A program made the position numbers and the translations under genes. A stretch of 64,000 nucleotides of DNA from Ceratodon purpureus (lineage: Eukaryota > Streptophyta > Bryopsida > Pseudoditrichales > Ditrichaceae): NCBI GenBank assembly GCA_014871385.1, contig CM026426.1, positions 42,241,613 to 42,305,612 of the forward strand, written 5' to 3'. Shown one piece after another: positions 11,690 through 22,400 of the stretch; position 1 is the first letter of the stretch, and each line of letters begins with the position of its first letter. Under the pieces are notes generated by a model. The model had not been told where the DNA came from. It saw only the letters and a list, made by a program, of their open reading frames with translations, and ran no database searches.

Positions 11690-12680
11690 CACTCTATTGC
11701 AAAAATAGATTACAAACTGTACAGAGGACACCTCCTGGAAGAGTTAACAAAAGATGAATTTGATCTGGTTTTACATCTATGGTCGCCAAACATTGTAGGA
11801 TATAACGGTCATGCTTACTACTTGCCACATTTCTCTTCCTAACTCTAAACTGAACAGCAGCAAGAAGCTCAACATGTATATGTACATGGAAGAGACCTGG
11901 AAGTTCAAAAGCAAAGAAAAAAAGAAGATTAGATGGTATGAAGTTTAGGGTTTAAAACCGAGAAGTGCACGTCAATAGCACACACTTATCCTCTTGGCAC
12001 TCACTACGAACTTAAGATCACGCAATGGAATTCTGCACAAGACATACAACACCGTAATCTAGTACTATAAATACATCGAACGAAGGGTGAGGTTTAGGGT
12101 TACAGGGAGATAGAATTCCACCTTGTCACTGCTGTGCTGGGCTCCAAGAATCAACGCTCCCCTCCACATTTAAATGAGCCCTAGAGAAGACATCTGCTTT
12201 TGGGAGGGGAAACTCGAAGCTAGAAGCATCCATAATCTTCACCTACTCTAGAGTACACCCAATAGTCTAAGCCCACTCTACATTTGGGTGCATTAGGCAA
12301 GCAATGAGGGACCACGCGGGAATGGCTGTGCCGCAATCATGGGCGCGCTCCACAGCCATAAACCACGGACGAAGCTCTTCAACTCCTTGTGGGGAGTCAA
12401 CCGACTTCCAAACGTCTGGCGGGCTACTCGTCCTCTTTGCATCAGCACCTGCCCTCCTCATCATGGCAACTAAACTAGAAGCAGTTGAATTAGAGGAGAA
12501 ACTAAACTAGGAAAAGATGTTTCCGCGCGCAAAGGAACTTACTCTTATGAAGGGGCTCAGGTTTAGGGTTGTAAATCATTGTCCAGATATATCAAGGTGA
12601 AGGGCCCTTCAATGTACCAGAGTGAGGAAGGGGACTTTGACCAAGCCGAACCTTTGAAAGTCCGGATTTAGTTAAATGTG
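11690..12680 (-). pseudogene. copy 1 of a two-copy unknown gene family
   Basis: Read on the minus strand, this 1 kb block is homologous throughout, noncoding parts included, to 31380-32350 on the plus strand. The first exon-like frame (12464-12267) begins MMRRAG and shares PQGVEELRPW and MAVERA with copy 2. It stops early at TAG where copy 2 has TGG (VEWDW), and a second TAG follows where copy 2 has CAA. A downstream exon-like block (about 11880-11700) reads ELLAAVQFRVRKRN then DRYI and LATIDVK, matching copy 2. No known domain is seen. Both copies are damaged, at different sites. Confidence 0.6.
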
Positions 12681-12689
12681 GCATTCTAC

Positions 12690-13990
12690 CTAGTCAACTC
12701 CAAAACGGATGTAAAAACCCATACATTAAAATAATTTAAGGAAAATCAAGTGCCCAAAATATATAAATAATGAACTGAATATACCTATACATATAATTAA
12801 GAAATTACCATAACACAAGTTTAGAGATTTCAAAATTTCAAAACGTACTTGTCTCTGTAATTAATCTGAATCAAATTGGTAGAATATATATGTGTATATA
12901 AACATATAAATATTCTAAAATTTGATAACATAAATAGACATACATCATTCATAGCAAAATGAATACATAAATGAATAAATAAATCACTAAATAAACATAT
13001 ATGAATATACATACATGATAATTAACACCATATTCGATATTTTGGGAGATTTATCATCTCCCAAAATAATGCATTAGGTCAGGTCGAGCTAAAATGGGCA
13101 CAATGGTCTCATACTTGGCAAGGAAAAGCTTATAAGCAATTTCCATTAATTTGGGAGATGATCACACAGTAGTAATGGAAAATGAAAGAATTGGATGGTT
13201 TACTAGAAATATATGAAAAAGTACAAGGTAGGTCGAACCACCCTAAATGAACATCATGCAAATAACAAGAAATGGACATAACGGATATGCTGGGCAAACT
13301 TATATTATATATATGTCTGGAAATACAATTTAGGTGGACACTCCTTAAATGTTGAATCCGTGATAGGCTCTTTCAGACCTGTGCAAACAATCAAGTTGTT
13401 TGACCAACATAATTGCCTACAGTTTCCACATTATGATATGCAATCAAAGAACATACGGACTTCAGTATAGTCCCATGCCTGCAAATGTATGTTATCGGCT
13501 CCACTTCAGAAATCCAAACTAGGAACTTCAACGCTAGATGTCGTTTAGGTTGCCTTGACCTAAACGTCTAGTATGTGCCAGTACATATGATATAGAATCA
13601 ACGCTTTAGGGTACTAAGTAAAAATCTACAAGAAGAACTATAGGTGACCTGTTGGTATCCCGCACTCATAAAGTACGAACTTCAATCTCAAATGCAGTTT
13701 AGGTCGCCTCGACCTAACCTGCTGCCTATAATGTGGTACACATGATAAATAAGAAATGGACTGAAACACTTAAGTAGTGTTACCTCCAACAAAATATATG
13801 TAATTTGCTAGTATTCAAAACATAAATACGCTAGAACTAATACGCTAGAACTCATTAGGTCGACTCGAGCTAAACATCTACCTTTGTCTAGAAAACATAA
13901 TGTTGGATGAAGGGACGAACGAAATTCAGTTCAGTCGTCTTCAAACAAATATAAGTGATTTGACTAAATTCAGAACTTCAAGACTACCAA
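12690..13990. other. AT-rich spacer with scattered palindromes
   Basis: No gene is seen between the small gene and the DUF7869 relic. Inverted-repeat words occur at 13542-13566 (CGTTTAGGT paired with ACCTAAACG), 13694-13722 (GTTTAGGTCG paired with CGACCTAAC) and 13855-13874 (TTAGGTCGACTCGAGCTAAA). A half-site lies near 13075. These are diverged relatives of the palindromes at 16.9 and 36.3 kb. Confidence 0.6.
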
Positions 13991-14006
13991 CTTGAAAGCT
14001 ACATGT

Positions 14007-16888
14007 TTATTCAGAATCCGGAGACACAAATCTCTCCAAGGAGGCCTTTATGATGTCCAGTTGTTTGAGTGGAACCTTCAGCGTTGGATCCTTGCCAAGC
14101 CCCCGCTCGTTGACATTTTTTTTCACTTTTGATTTCCAAGCTGTTATGACTGCATCAGTACTCTGCCACGACTCGGGTACATCCTTCTCAACTGTCCAAC
14201 GAAGTCTTCCATCCACATCCCAGCCGGTATAGAATTTCAAAACATTTTCATTTTGGGAAATTGGACGATAGAACTCTACTTGGATCGTGTTCGGGAGGTC
14301 AAGGTTCGAATTAGGGTCAGTCAAGGCCCTCGCAAGCCAGAAAGGACGATCGTCTTCATTGCAGGGTCGTAATGCTAAGAAGTACCCTGCAAGAAGGTCT
14401 CGGGCAACACGGAATGACGGTCCTGGGCGGTCTCGTTTGTGACCAACAAAGTGATCATCCTCTGCGAACTCCTCGCGCAAAGTTCCATCTTCCTGAAACT
14501 CGTCTTCGACGGAGTGAGGGAGCCGCGTGAATGGCCAAAAACCATGCTCCAAGGCGGGGACAGCATCAAAGGGGATGGAAAGAGCCTCTTTAACATCGTT
14601 CCAATAGTATGAGAGTGGCTCATAGATTCTTCTGGACTGGATTGAATCCCAAGATAGCCTCTCCCAATGATCTACAAAATCCGACAAGCCCTTAATCACA
14701 TCAGGCAAGTGCCGCATCTCGTGAGGCGCCACGGCACCAGGAACACCACGGGGCCATAAAGACCGACCTTCTGAATCCTCCTTCCACAACTTGATGCCAC
14801 AACCATCTCTTTTTGGCAACCAGTCGTCGTCGTGACAGAAGATTTTATACTTCATGACTGGGCATCCTGAAGAATCTACATAGAATTTGAACTGATGAGC
14901 TTTAGTGTGACCCATTAACATGTCATCGCCGTCAAGCATCCACTCCGTGATGAATTTCTTGAAATCTGGGACCTCCAGAATGAGATGAGGAATTGTTGGT
15001 ACAGCTTCATTTTTCATGAAGGACTTCATGAGGAGAGGTACTGTGGGGAAGTCCTCCCTCCGCAAAGCCATGCTCCATCGCCCGAAAAGGGCATCAATAT
15101 TGTCATGAGTATGGCCGACCAGCATGAAAATCACATACACTTCGCGAAACACCCGCTTCGTGAAACACCCGCTTCGCGACTAATAGAAACCAGAATGAAA
15201 ATGCAAATCTATTCTTGTTATCGCTGACAGCGTTATCCATTTGGACGTTAAGAGTGGGAGGCAATGGTTTTGCTGAAACAGGAACCTGTGGAGGAGGGCT
15301 AAGAGGATCGAGGCACATCTCTGAACCATGCAAAAGTGCGGCATACAATGGGTGAGAAGGATTTTCTTGAAAGAGTTCCGTGGAGGTGGACTTAGGGGTG
15401 ACGCAAGATCCCGAAGGAGCTTTGCAAACGATCCAACCGTGTAATTAGCGTCGTGTGAGTAAATGTCAAGGCCATTATGGGCGTAACGCTGATCCACATG
15501 CCCATGAGCAAGCATTCCCGTGACAGCGAGAGGAAGCTTCATGAGACCGACTAAGTGTTTGACCTTGTAGGATAAGGCCGGCGACGCCGTCTTGGAGTGG
15601 TCCATCTTGTCATGCATAATTGTAAGAACTTCATGAGGAGTAGCCTTTGACCTGAATCGATTTAGGTAGTACAAGTCCCTATGCGCCATTGCAGAGTCAT
15701 TGTGCAACCTCATTTTCTTAGACCATAACAGGGACGCCTGAGATCCTATTAACGTCAACTTCTTCTGTGACTGGAACTCATCACATTTTGAGCAACAAGC
15801 AAAGTTGTCTCCTGCCCGTTTGGCGTAATATTCTGGATAGCTAAGCCTCCTGATCTTGCTCAAGTTAGAAGCGGACATAGGAGGCAATCCACAGTCCGCT
15901 AGATGTTCATCGAGGATCGGAATCTGTTCCTTCCATTTGAAACTGGAAGGCAGAACTTTAGCTACAATTGTCTCCCGTGAAGGCGTAACACAACTCATGT
16001 GGGGCATGTGGTCAGCATGCCTGTCAAGGATGGCCCCTAGGACGGCAGTTGCTACCACTGTGTGATTTCTAGGTTTATATTACCGTGAATTTGAGCTTCG
16101 AAACCAGCAGCAGCATACTTGGCATTTCTATAAAATGTACTGGAGCTCACTCCCATAATCTTCATCCAGGCGAAGGGGCAAACATCTATGCCCTCCAAAG
16201 TCACCACACTCCTCCCCATTGAATTCTTGTGAATTAGTCTATGCACGTCGAGTTTTATGTGGTTACGGAACTGCACTGTGGTCTTGTCGTGCATACGCAA
16301 CCGTAGAGTAGAGATTTTATCTCTGGGATAGTGTTGGATGCACAACTGAGCGCTGGACGTGTTTGCCGCTACAGAGTTGATTGATGGCTGGGTCATCAGA
16401 AACTCAGCGTGACGTGATATAGGTGGGGGGGTATTCCTAGAGGAGTTATCATACGATCGGGTACGATCTCCCAGGGATCGGTTACGCTCCGCAAGCCAAC
16501 GGTTATACACATCACGTTGACTATGGTGCTCTAGGCTAACTCCATCCAGATAGAGGTGGCTGATAGGCCACGTTTTGAAGGAGTACCTCCAATCAGCCTC
16601 TGACTCTTCTTTGACCAAAGAACGTGATACCTGGACGACGACAACGGAATCACCAAGGGGACCAACCGTGTCAGATACCAAGCTGGACAGTGGGTTCCGG
16701 ATCAAACCCTCTGCTAACGGGATATTGTCGTCACTATATATTGTTACAGTCTTGTTCTGCCATTGTCTTGAGGGTACAACCACGAAGTCTGGAAGGTCTG
16801 GGTTTACGGGCACTTCAACGGGTACCTCGTCATCTGAGGAGTAACCCATTGTACCTGGAATGCAACAGACCCAATTTTGTGAGAACAT
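14007..16888 (-). pseudogene. DUF7869-type DDE transposase, three frame lesions
   Basis: Open segments 16888-16052, 16058-15180, 15348-15103 and 15152-14007 read in order as one protein of roughly 930 residues. Segment 1 has the MGVSSSTFYRNAKY motif. Segment 2 has CCSKCDEF and IMHDKMDHSKTA, the first putative catalytic Asp. Segment 3 has MDNAVSDNKNRF, the second. Segment 4 has VYVIFMLVGHTHDNID, the diagnostic DUF7869 block. There is a 1-nt lesion near 16075, another near 15380, and a 16 bp tandem duplication at about 15145-15178 (CTTCGCGAAACACCCG repeated) that throws off the frame between segments 3 and 4. Cut-and-paste DNA transposition is the family's expected role; this copy is dead. Palindrome clusters lie on both sides (13.5-13.9 and 16.94-17.16 kb). 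Family assignment is from motif memory. Confidence 0.7.
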
Positions 16889-16937
16889 ATTATACTCCTT
16901 GAAGATAATTCATCTGCAAGTCAGAGACCATAACCCA

Positions 16938-17160
16938 GGCGCAGTTTAGCTCGACTCGAGCTAAACTGTGCCTGACCTATGGGCAGCAGCTGTTTAGCTC
17001 GAGTCGAGCTAAACTGCTACTGCCCTTTGGATGCAGCAGTTTAGCTCGACTTGAGCTAAAGTGCTGTTGCCCTTAGTCCAGGAACAGTTTAGCTCAAGTT
17101 GAGCTAAACTGCTCCTGCCCTGTGGATGCAGCACTTTAGCTCGAGTCGAGCTAAACTGCA
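16938..17160. repeat. palindrome cluster, five hairpins
   Basis: Five inverted repeats about 45-50 bp apart, each with core arms TTAGCTCGA and TCGAGCTAA (variants TTAGCTCAA/TTGAGCTAA) around one central base. Complementarity runs past the core with a different flank each time. Examples are AGGCGCAG...CTGTGCCT, GGGCAGCAG...CTACTGCCC and CAGGAACAG...CTGCTCCTG. The cluster sits upstream (5') of the DUF7869 relic. Confidence 0.9.
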
Positions 17161-17218
17161 GTCCGCAAAAACCGGCGTTTTACTAGGTGCTTACATCGTC
17201 GGAATTCAGAGTCCAGAG

Positions 17219-17581
17219 TCAGAGTACGCTGACCGTTTCCGCTCTCAAACGTTTCTTAGTAGTAAAGAGAGACAGTGCTAATACACCAAGAATTGCAATA
17301 ATCGCAAGCATACAACAACCAAAAATCAATGATGTGTGCTGATGATCGGAGAAAACTAAAGAGAAGACGTACAAGAGAAACAGCGCTATACAGCTTGTGC
17401 CCAGAAAGCAACGACCTCCAAGTGAGTGCCGAGAGCTCCTACACGCGAGAGAAGCAAGTGAGTAGAGAAAAGACTTTGAGTGGGGACGACTCCAGAGGTC
17501 ATTCTCTAACGTGTGACCATTTTCATGCCGCTTGAGTTTTGAAAATAGGCGGGAATCATGGATGACCATTCGTCCCTCCAC
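17219..17581 (-). CDS. possible small membrane protein
   Basis: A frame of 120 codons with two hydrophobic segments: residues about 62-80 (SCIALFLLYVFSLVF) and about 86-108 (SLIFGCCMLAIIAILGVLAL), followed by a basic end. No homologue is recognised. No ATG at the very start; the first ATG is residue 5. It lies between the palindrome cluster and the telomere-like repeats. A chance frame is equally possible. Confidence 0.2.
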   Translation of the reverse strand: MEGRMVIHDSRLFSKLKRHENGHTLENDLWSRPHSKSFLYSLASLACRSSRHSLGGRCFLGTSCIALFLLYVFSLVFSDHQHTSLIFGCCMLAIIAILGVLALSLFTTKKRLRAETVSVL

Positions 17582-17754
17582 ATTTGGGGGTGTGAGAAAG
17601 CGCGGGAATTACCACTTTTCATACTTCTCGGCCCTTTAGATAGATGCAGATGCGAAATATTTGGTACATTAATTGTATCAAATGGGATGGGTTGGAAGTC
17701 CCTATAGCGCCAGACAGAATGTTGACTTTTGGCCCCGAACTTTTCATCGTCTAT

Positions 17755-17842
17755 CAGGGTTCAGGGTTTAGGGTATAGGGTTCAGGGTTAAGGGTTTAGG
17801 GTCTTAGGTCCAGGGTTAAGGGTTTAAGGTACAGGGTTAAGG
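17755..17842 (+). repeat. degenerate telomere-like repeats (TTTAGGG type)
   Basis: A run of GGGTTTAGGG, GGGTTCAGGG, GGGTTAAGGG and GGGTCTTAGG variants with mostly 7 bp spacing. TTTAGGG is the usual plant telomere unit. The array is interstitial and about 175 bp upstream of the LTR retrotransposon. Confidence 0.75.
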
Positions 17843-18017
17843 CATTTCTAGGGACATTAAATATCTCGTATATGGAATAAAATTAAATCGAAAATTGTTT
17901 GAACCTATTTGAATTTTGTGAGTAAGGTTCATACAGGGAAGTACATCGTTGCAAATGTTCATGTCTCCATGTACTAGAGTATGTATTTTTGCTCAATTTC
18001 ATTATTATATATGATGT

Positions 18018-18441
18018 TGTTAACCGGAGATTCATTCATCTCCCCCTCCCTTAGTCCTTAGCAGTTTTTCATAGTTCTCCATCCCTGGCTTCGACAGTCA
18101 TCCAGTCGGCTGGATGAACTCTGTCACAGCCGACTTGGATGAACTCTATCGTAGCCAACTGGATGATTTCTGCTGGACTCTTAAGGCAGGTTTTAGGGTT
18201 TCTGAGATCATTCCTCACTAGTGCACTCAGAGTTAGGAGAGATTGAGGAAACTTTATGAGCTACTGTACCATGATTTAGGGGCAGATTTGACCCTCTTTA
18301 TACAGTTTTGACTCACTTCTCCACTTCTTTTTAGTGTTTCTAGCATTGTATGAGTGTTTCAGCACCATTGCTAGTTGGGTTTGTGTAGGGTTTTGATGGG
18401 TTGTGAAGGTTAGGGTTTTATGGGAAATCCTCCCTTTACCA
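18018..18441 (+). repeat. 5' LTR, 424 bp
   Basis: Begins TGTTAACCGG and ends CCCTTTACCA. The terminal TG...CA and the same length as the 3' LTR support exact ends. It contains two AGTCGGC/GCCGACT words near its start. Confidence 0.97.
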
Positions 18442-18460
18442 TTGGCGACCATGCTCTAGT
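18442..18460 (+). promoter_or_regulatory. candidate primer-binding site
   Basis: TTGGCGACCATGCTCTAG starts immediately after the 5' LTR, where first-strand synthesis is primed. I cannot name the priming tRNA. Confidence 0.45.
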
Positions 18461-19480
18461 TCGTTCCATGTGAATCTCCTGCTGTTTGGGGGCTGTCCAC
18501 ACACGAGAAGGGTTAGAAAGTACACTCATTAGGGCTGCAGGGGTGCAGTAGGAGCTGTTTCGACCTACTAGTCGTGCTGATTGTTGTTAACTCTCAGTTC
18601 ACAGGCTGCACAGTTTTGATTGGGTGTTGGGAGTCACTGCAAGTGTCTGCATTGGGGGCAGGCTGCATCCTCAGCACTGGCAGAGTCTTTGGTGTTTCAC
18701 TCGACATCACTGGGGCAGCAGACAGAGGACAACGGTACTCAGGTGTTTCCAAGGCGGAGGCACTGGTGCAGTTACAAAGGCAGACCAGCACACGTTCAGA
18801 GAAGCAGTGACAGCAGAGCGGATCTGTTGCAGACTGGAGGGCGTAGGTGCTGCGACGTTTTTTTTTTGAGGCAGAATTTTCATCACCCACCACAGTGAAC
18901 TGAGGGCAGTTCACAGATCGAAAAAGGGGATACAGGCAAATCTGCAACCTCATCACGGAAGAGGAGGTGAAGGTAAGTCACTGTAACCCAAGTATTTTGG
19001 ATTCAAAATTACAGATCCAGAAAAACTGCTGTTAAAGAATTTGAATTTTGAATTTGAATATATCGATTGGCACCTCAGTCAGCCTTGGGGATCTCAAAGT
19101 TGGGACCTGGACAGACTGTAGGATAGTGTGGAGTACTTGAGTCTACAATTGAATTGTGTTTTCGGTAAAACTGTAGGGGACAGTTAACCACAAGATTAAA
19201 AATCTGTAGGAGTTAATACACTGCGAGATAGGGGATAGCAAACAGCTGGGAAATATACCTCAGAAAATGCTCAGTAAAAATTTTCATTAAGGAAAAAGAT
19301 GGTACTACTAACCGGGCCACACAGCTAGGGGGCTGCGGTCTGTGAGTGTTGTATTGACAGGAAGACTCAGGACAGTGAACAGTCGACTGACTGTGAAGGG
19401 AGAAGTGAAATCAGCCAACAGCAGAGGCAAGAAGCACCATACAGGCAGCAGAACAACTCAACAGTCAACAACCAACATCC
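18461..19480 (+). other. retrotransposon leader (5' untranslated region)
   Basis: About 1 kb of noncoding sequence between the primer-binding site and the gag start; no conserved frame is seen. It is expected to carry packaging and dimerisation signals, which cannot be located by eye. Confidence 0.6.
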
Positions 19481-22400
19481 ATGGAGGAGGGGGACCAAAA
19501 TGACCTGCGAGCAGAAAGGCAGGCCAGAGAACGATTCAGACGCTACATGCAACGGGATGAACGGGCGACAGAGCCAACTTTAGCGGAACCACATGGCCGA
19601 CTTAGCTCGCAGGGCAGTGCGGCTAAGCAGGTAGGAGAGCTCATTGACATGGAGGTGGAAAATGACCTGTCATCATCAGATGGGAGAACCAGAGAGAGCA
19701 GATTTGAAGGGGAGACGCAGTTCGAAAAAGGGGATAGGCTGAGCCGCCAGCCTGACCCAACTAGCACACCCTGGAAGTATCAAGATATGAAGAGGACATC
19801 ATCATTCAGGAGGGATTTTTCCACTGCTGCAGATGATTACAACACCTTCAGAGAAGAACGCAGACAAACGCAGGAGGTCTTCGCAGAACCAACCCAGTGG
19901 CCCAGTACAGTCACTGGCAGAGCCGACGTGGGCATAGAGCCAACTCGGGGGCGCAGCCGACCAGTCTCTCCTGTACATCTGCCACAAATTCCAGAAACTT
20001 TACCTGCTGCTTTTCAGAGTTTGAAGCAGAAGCTGGAAGAGACCAAGAGTCGATCAGTCCAGGAACAGGGATTGGCAAATCCCACAGAAGGTGGACCCAG
20101 CAGGAATGTCCATTTTTTGGACGAATTCAGACTCCGGGCTGAGTGGGAGCAAGAAGAGGAGGACAAGCGGGCTGTGGAAGCATTCAAAGCAGACTTACAA
20201 GCTAGAAGAGAGAGGGCCAAACAGTATTCTACGACCCACACTCACAGCAGGCCTGATCCAAGTAAATACCTCCAGCAATTGGAAGCTTTACAGCAGGCGG
20301 CACCCTCGGGCGAGGCGTCGTTACATCACTGGCATACTGAGCCACAGTGGCCGCCAGAACCGTCTCAGGCTGCATGGGAGCTTGAGTTCAACCGACGGGT
20401 TCAGGAGACAGCTCAGAGGTTGGCCACCCAGCAGTTAGCGGCACAGCAAAGAGAGCAACAAAGGGTGGAAAGGGAAAGGCAAGAGCTAGCACAGCTGCAC
20501 GATCTATGGGAGGACCAGAGACGGGAGCGCGAACAGGAACAGACTGAGGAGATCCCAGTCAGGACTCCCTACTTCACCGACCCAACTCCGGAGGTGCTAG
20601 GGGATAGAAAGATACCTGGACCCCTTCCAACTGCAGCTCCCTCGGTAGCCCATCGACCGCTTGCTTATGTGGATCACCTTACAGGTGATACCTATCACTC
20701 TGCCCAGCCGACTCAGCCCACAGACATTCCTGTCAGAATAGCAGAGCCCACTTTTGGGGAATCCGTCCCTGAAGTGATTTATGGGGGGAGGCCTACAGTT
20801 CACACTTCATCCTCTGCCCGAGTAGGCTACAGCCCAGCTGCTGACCCCGGAGGCCCTCACAGTGCTGCACCTACTCCACACCCTCCGAGGCATCCCACAG
20901 TGACATCAGTAGTGCGACCTCCTGCTGTACCCACAGCCCGCACCACCGATTTCACCTCTGCGCCTCCTCGACCCCCTGTCAGTACTCAACGGAAGCAGTT
21001 GCCGTACAGAGCCTACAAAGAAGGTAGTGATCGAGATGCCCATCTCCGCTACTTTGATAAATGTGCCTGGTTCAATGGGGAAACTGATGAACAAGTGATT
21101 ATCACACTGTTCGGGACGACTCTTGTGGATAAAGCCCAGAGATGGTTTGATGATTGGCTAGATCACCATCTTTACTGCACGTGGGAAGAGGCTAAGGAAG
21201 CTTTCAAACTGCGATATCAAGAGCAAGATTCAGATGAGCAGGTCTACATGACTCTCAGAACCTTCAAACAGGGTGAGGGAGAGAAGGTACAAGACTACTA
21301 CGAACGTTTTATGAAGTTGATCAAGTGCCTGCAGACAGAAGTGGGAGAAGGGTTCAAGCTTACATATTTCAGGGCAGGTCTGCTTGATTACTTGAAGGTG
21401 ACTACCAGTGGGTCTACAGCAAACACCCTTACCGAACTGAAGGAGCTGGCTAGGCGTTGTGAGACTAATTGTACTGATGCTTCGGGGAAGAAGTTATACT
21501 TTCAGGCCAAGAGGACAGAGCCGACTAATAGTCGGGCTAGTACTGCAAATGCCCAGACAGATCAGGTGGAGACAGTCAACCGCAGGTTTTGCACGGTATG
21601 CAAGAAATTTGGGCATGAAGACAAATACTGCTTCGTGAACCCAGATAACCCAAACAACAGGCTACCCAGGGCGGAGGGGAAGCCGACTGTAGGAGTTCAC
21701 GAAGTATCCGCTACACAACAGACCAGTGGCTCAGGAAGACAGTTCAACAGCCGACCTGGAGGATATCAAAACAGCGGAGCTGGCAGGATTGATGGGTGCT
21801 TCTTGTGTTTAGGCACTGACCATCAGATGCGTAATTGTCATTTACGTTTAAAGTTTCAGCAAATGTTGGCTGCTGAAAAGCTCGGAACTAACTCTGTTGG
21901 TGTCAACAGTGTGGAGTTGCAGGAGTTGGATAATCCTGAAGTGGCCACTATACTAACCAGGGCGGCTAGGGTGCGAGCCGGACTTCCACTCGAAGATAAG
22001 GAACTGAAAGAACCAGAACCACGCCTGCCCAAGACTCAGGCAGACTGGGAGAAGGAGGAACGGCTCCGAAAGGAATTCATTGCTTTATTTGAGGAGATTA
22101 ATCGGGAGAATGAGTTGGCACAGCAAAAGGAAGAGGAGCTTCAAAAAGCAAACGTGGACAACTCTACATCCACAGTTACATACGGACCAGTACTAGATAG
22201 TGACTGGGCAGGGTTTCCTGATGCGGATTGCTTACAGGAGACACCCAAGCTGGTGCCGACTGAGGCTTCGACAGAGCCGACTACTCCTCAGACTTCAAGA
22301 GCCGTTAAGACTGTGAGCAGACAGATTTTACAGACACCTATTACTGTGTCTTTGGGGGAACTGCTCGAAGTGGCCCCCAACCTTACTGAGTATGTCAGAG

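Noticed and set aside
16938-17160. Regular short palindromic repeats that look superficially like a CRISPR array
   Set aside because: The repeats are hairpins with changing flanks in a eukaryotic transposon context; there are no uniform spacers and no cas genes.
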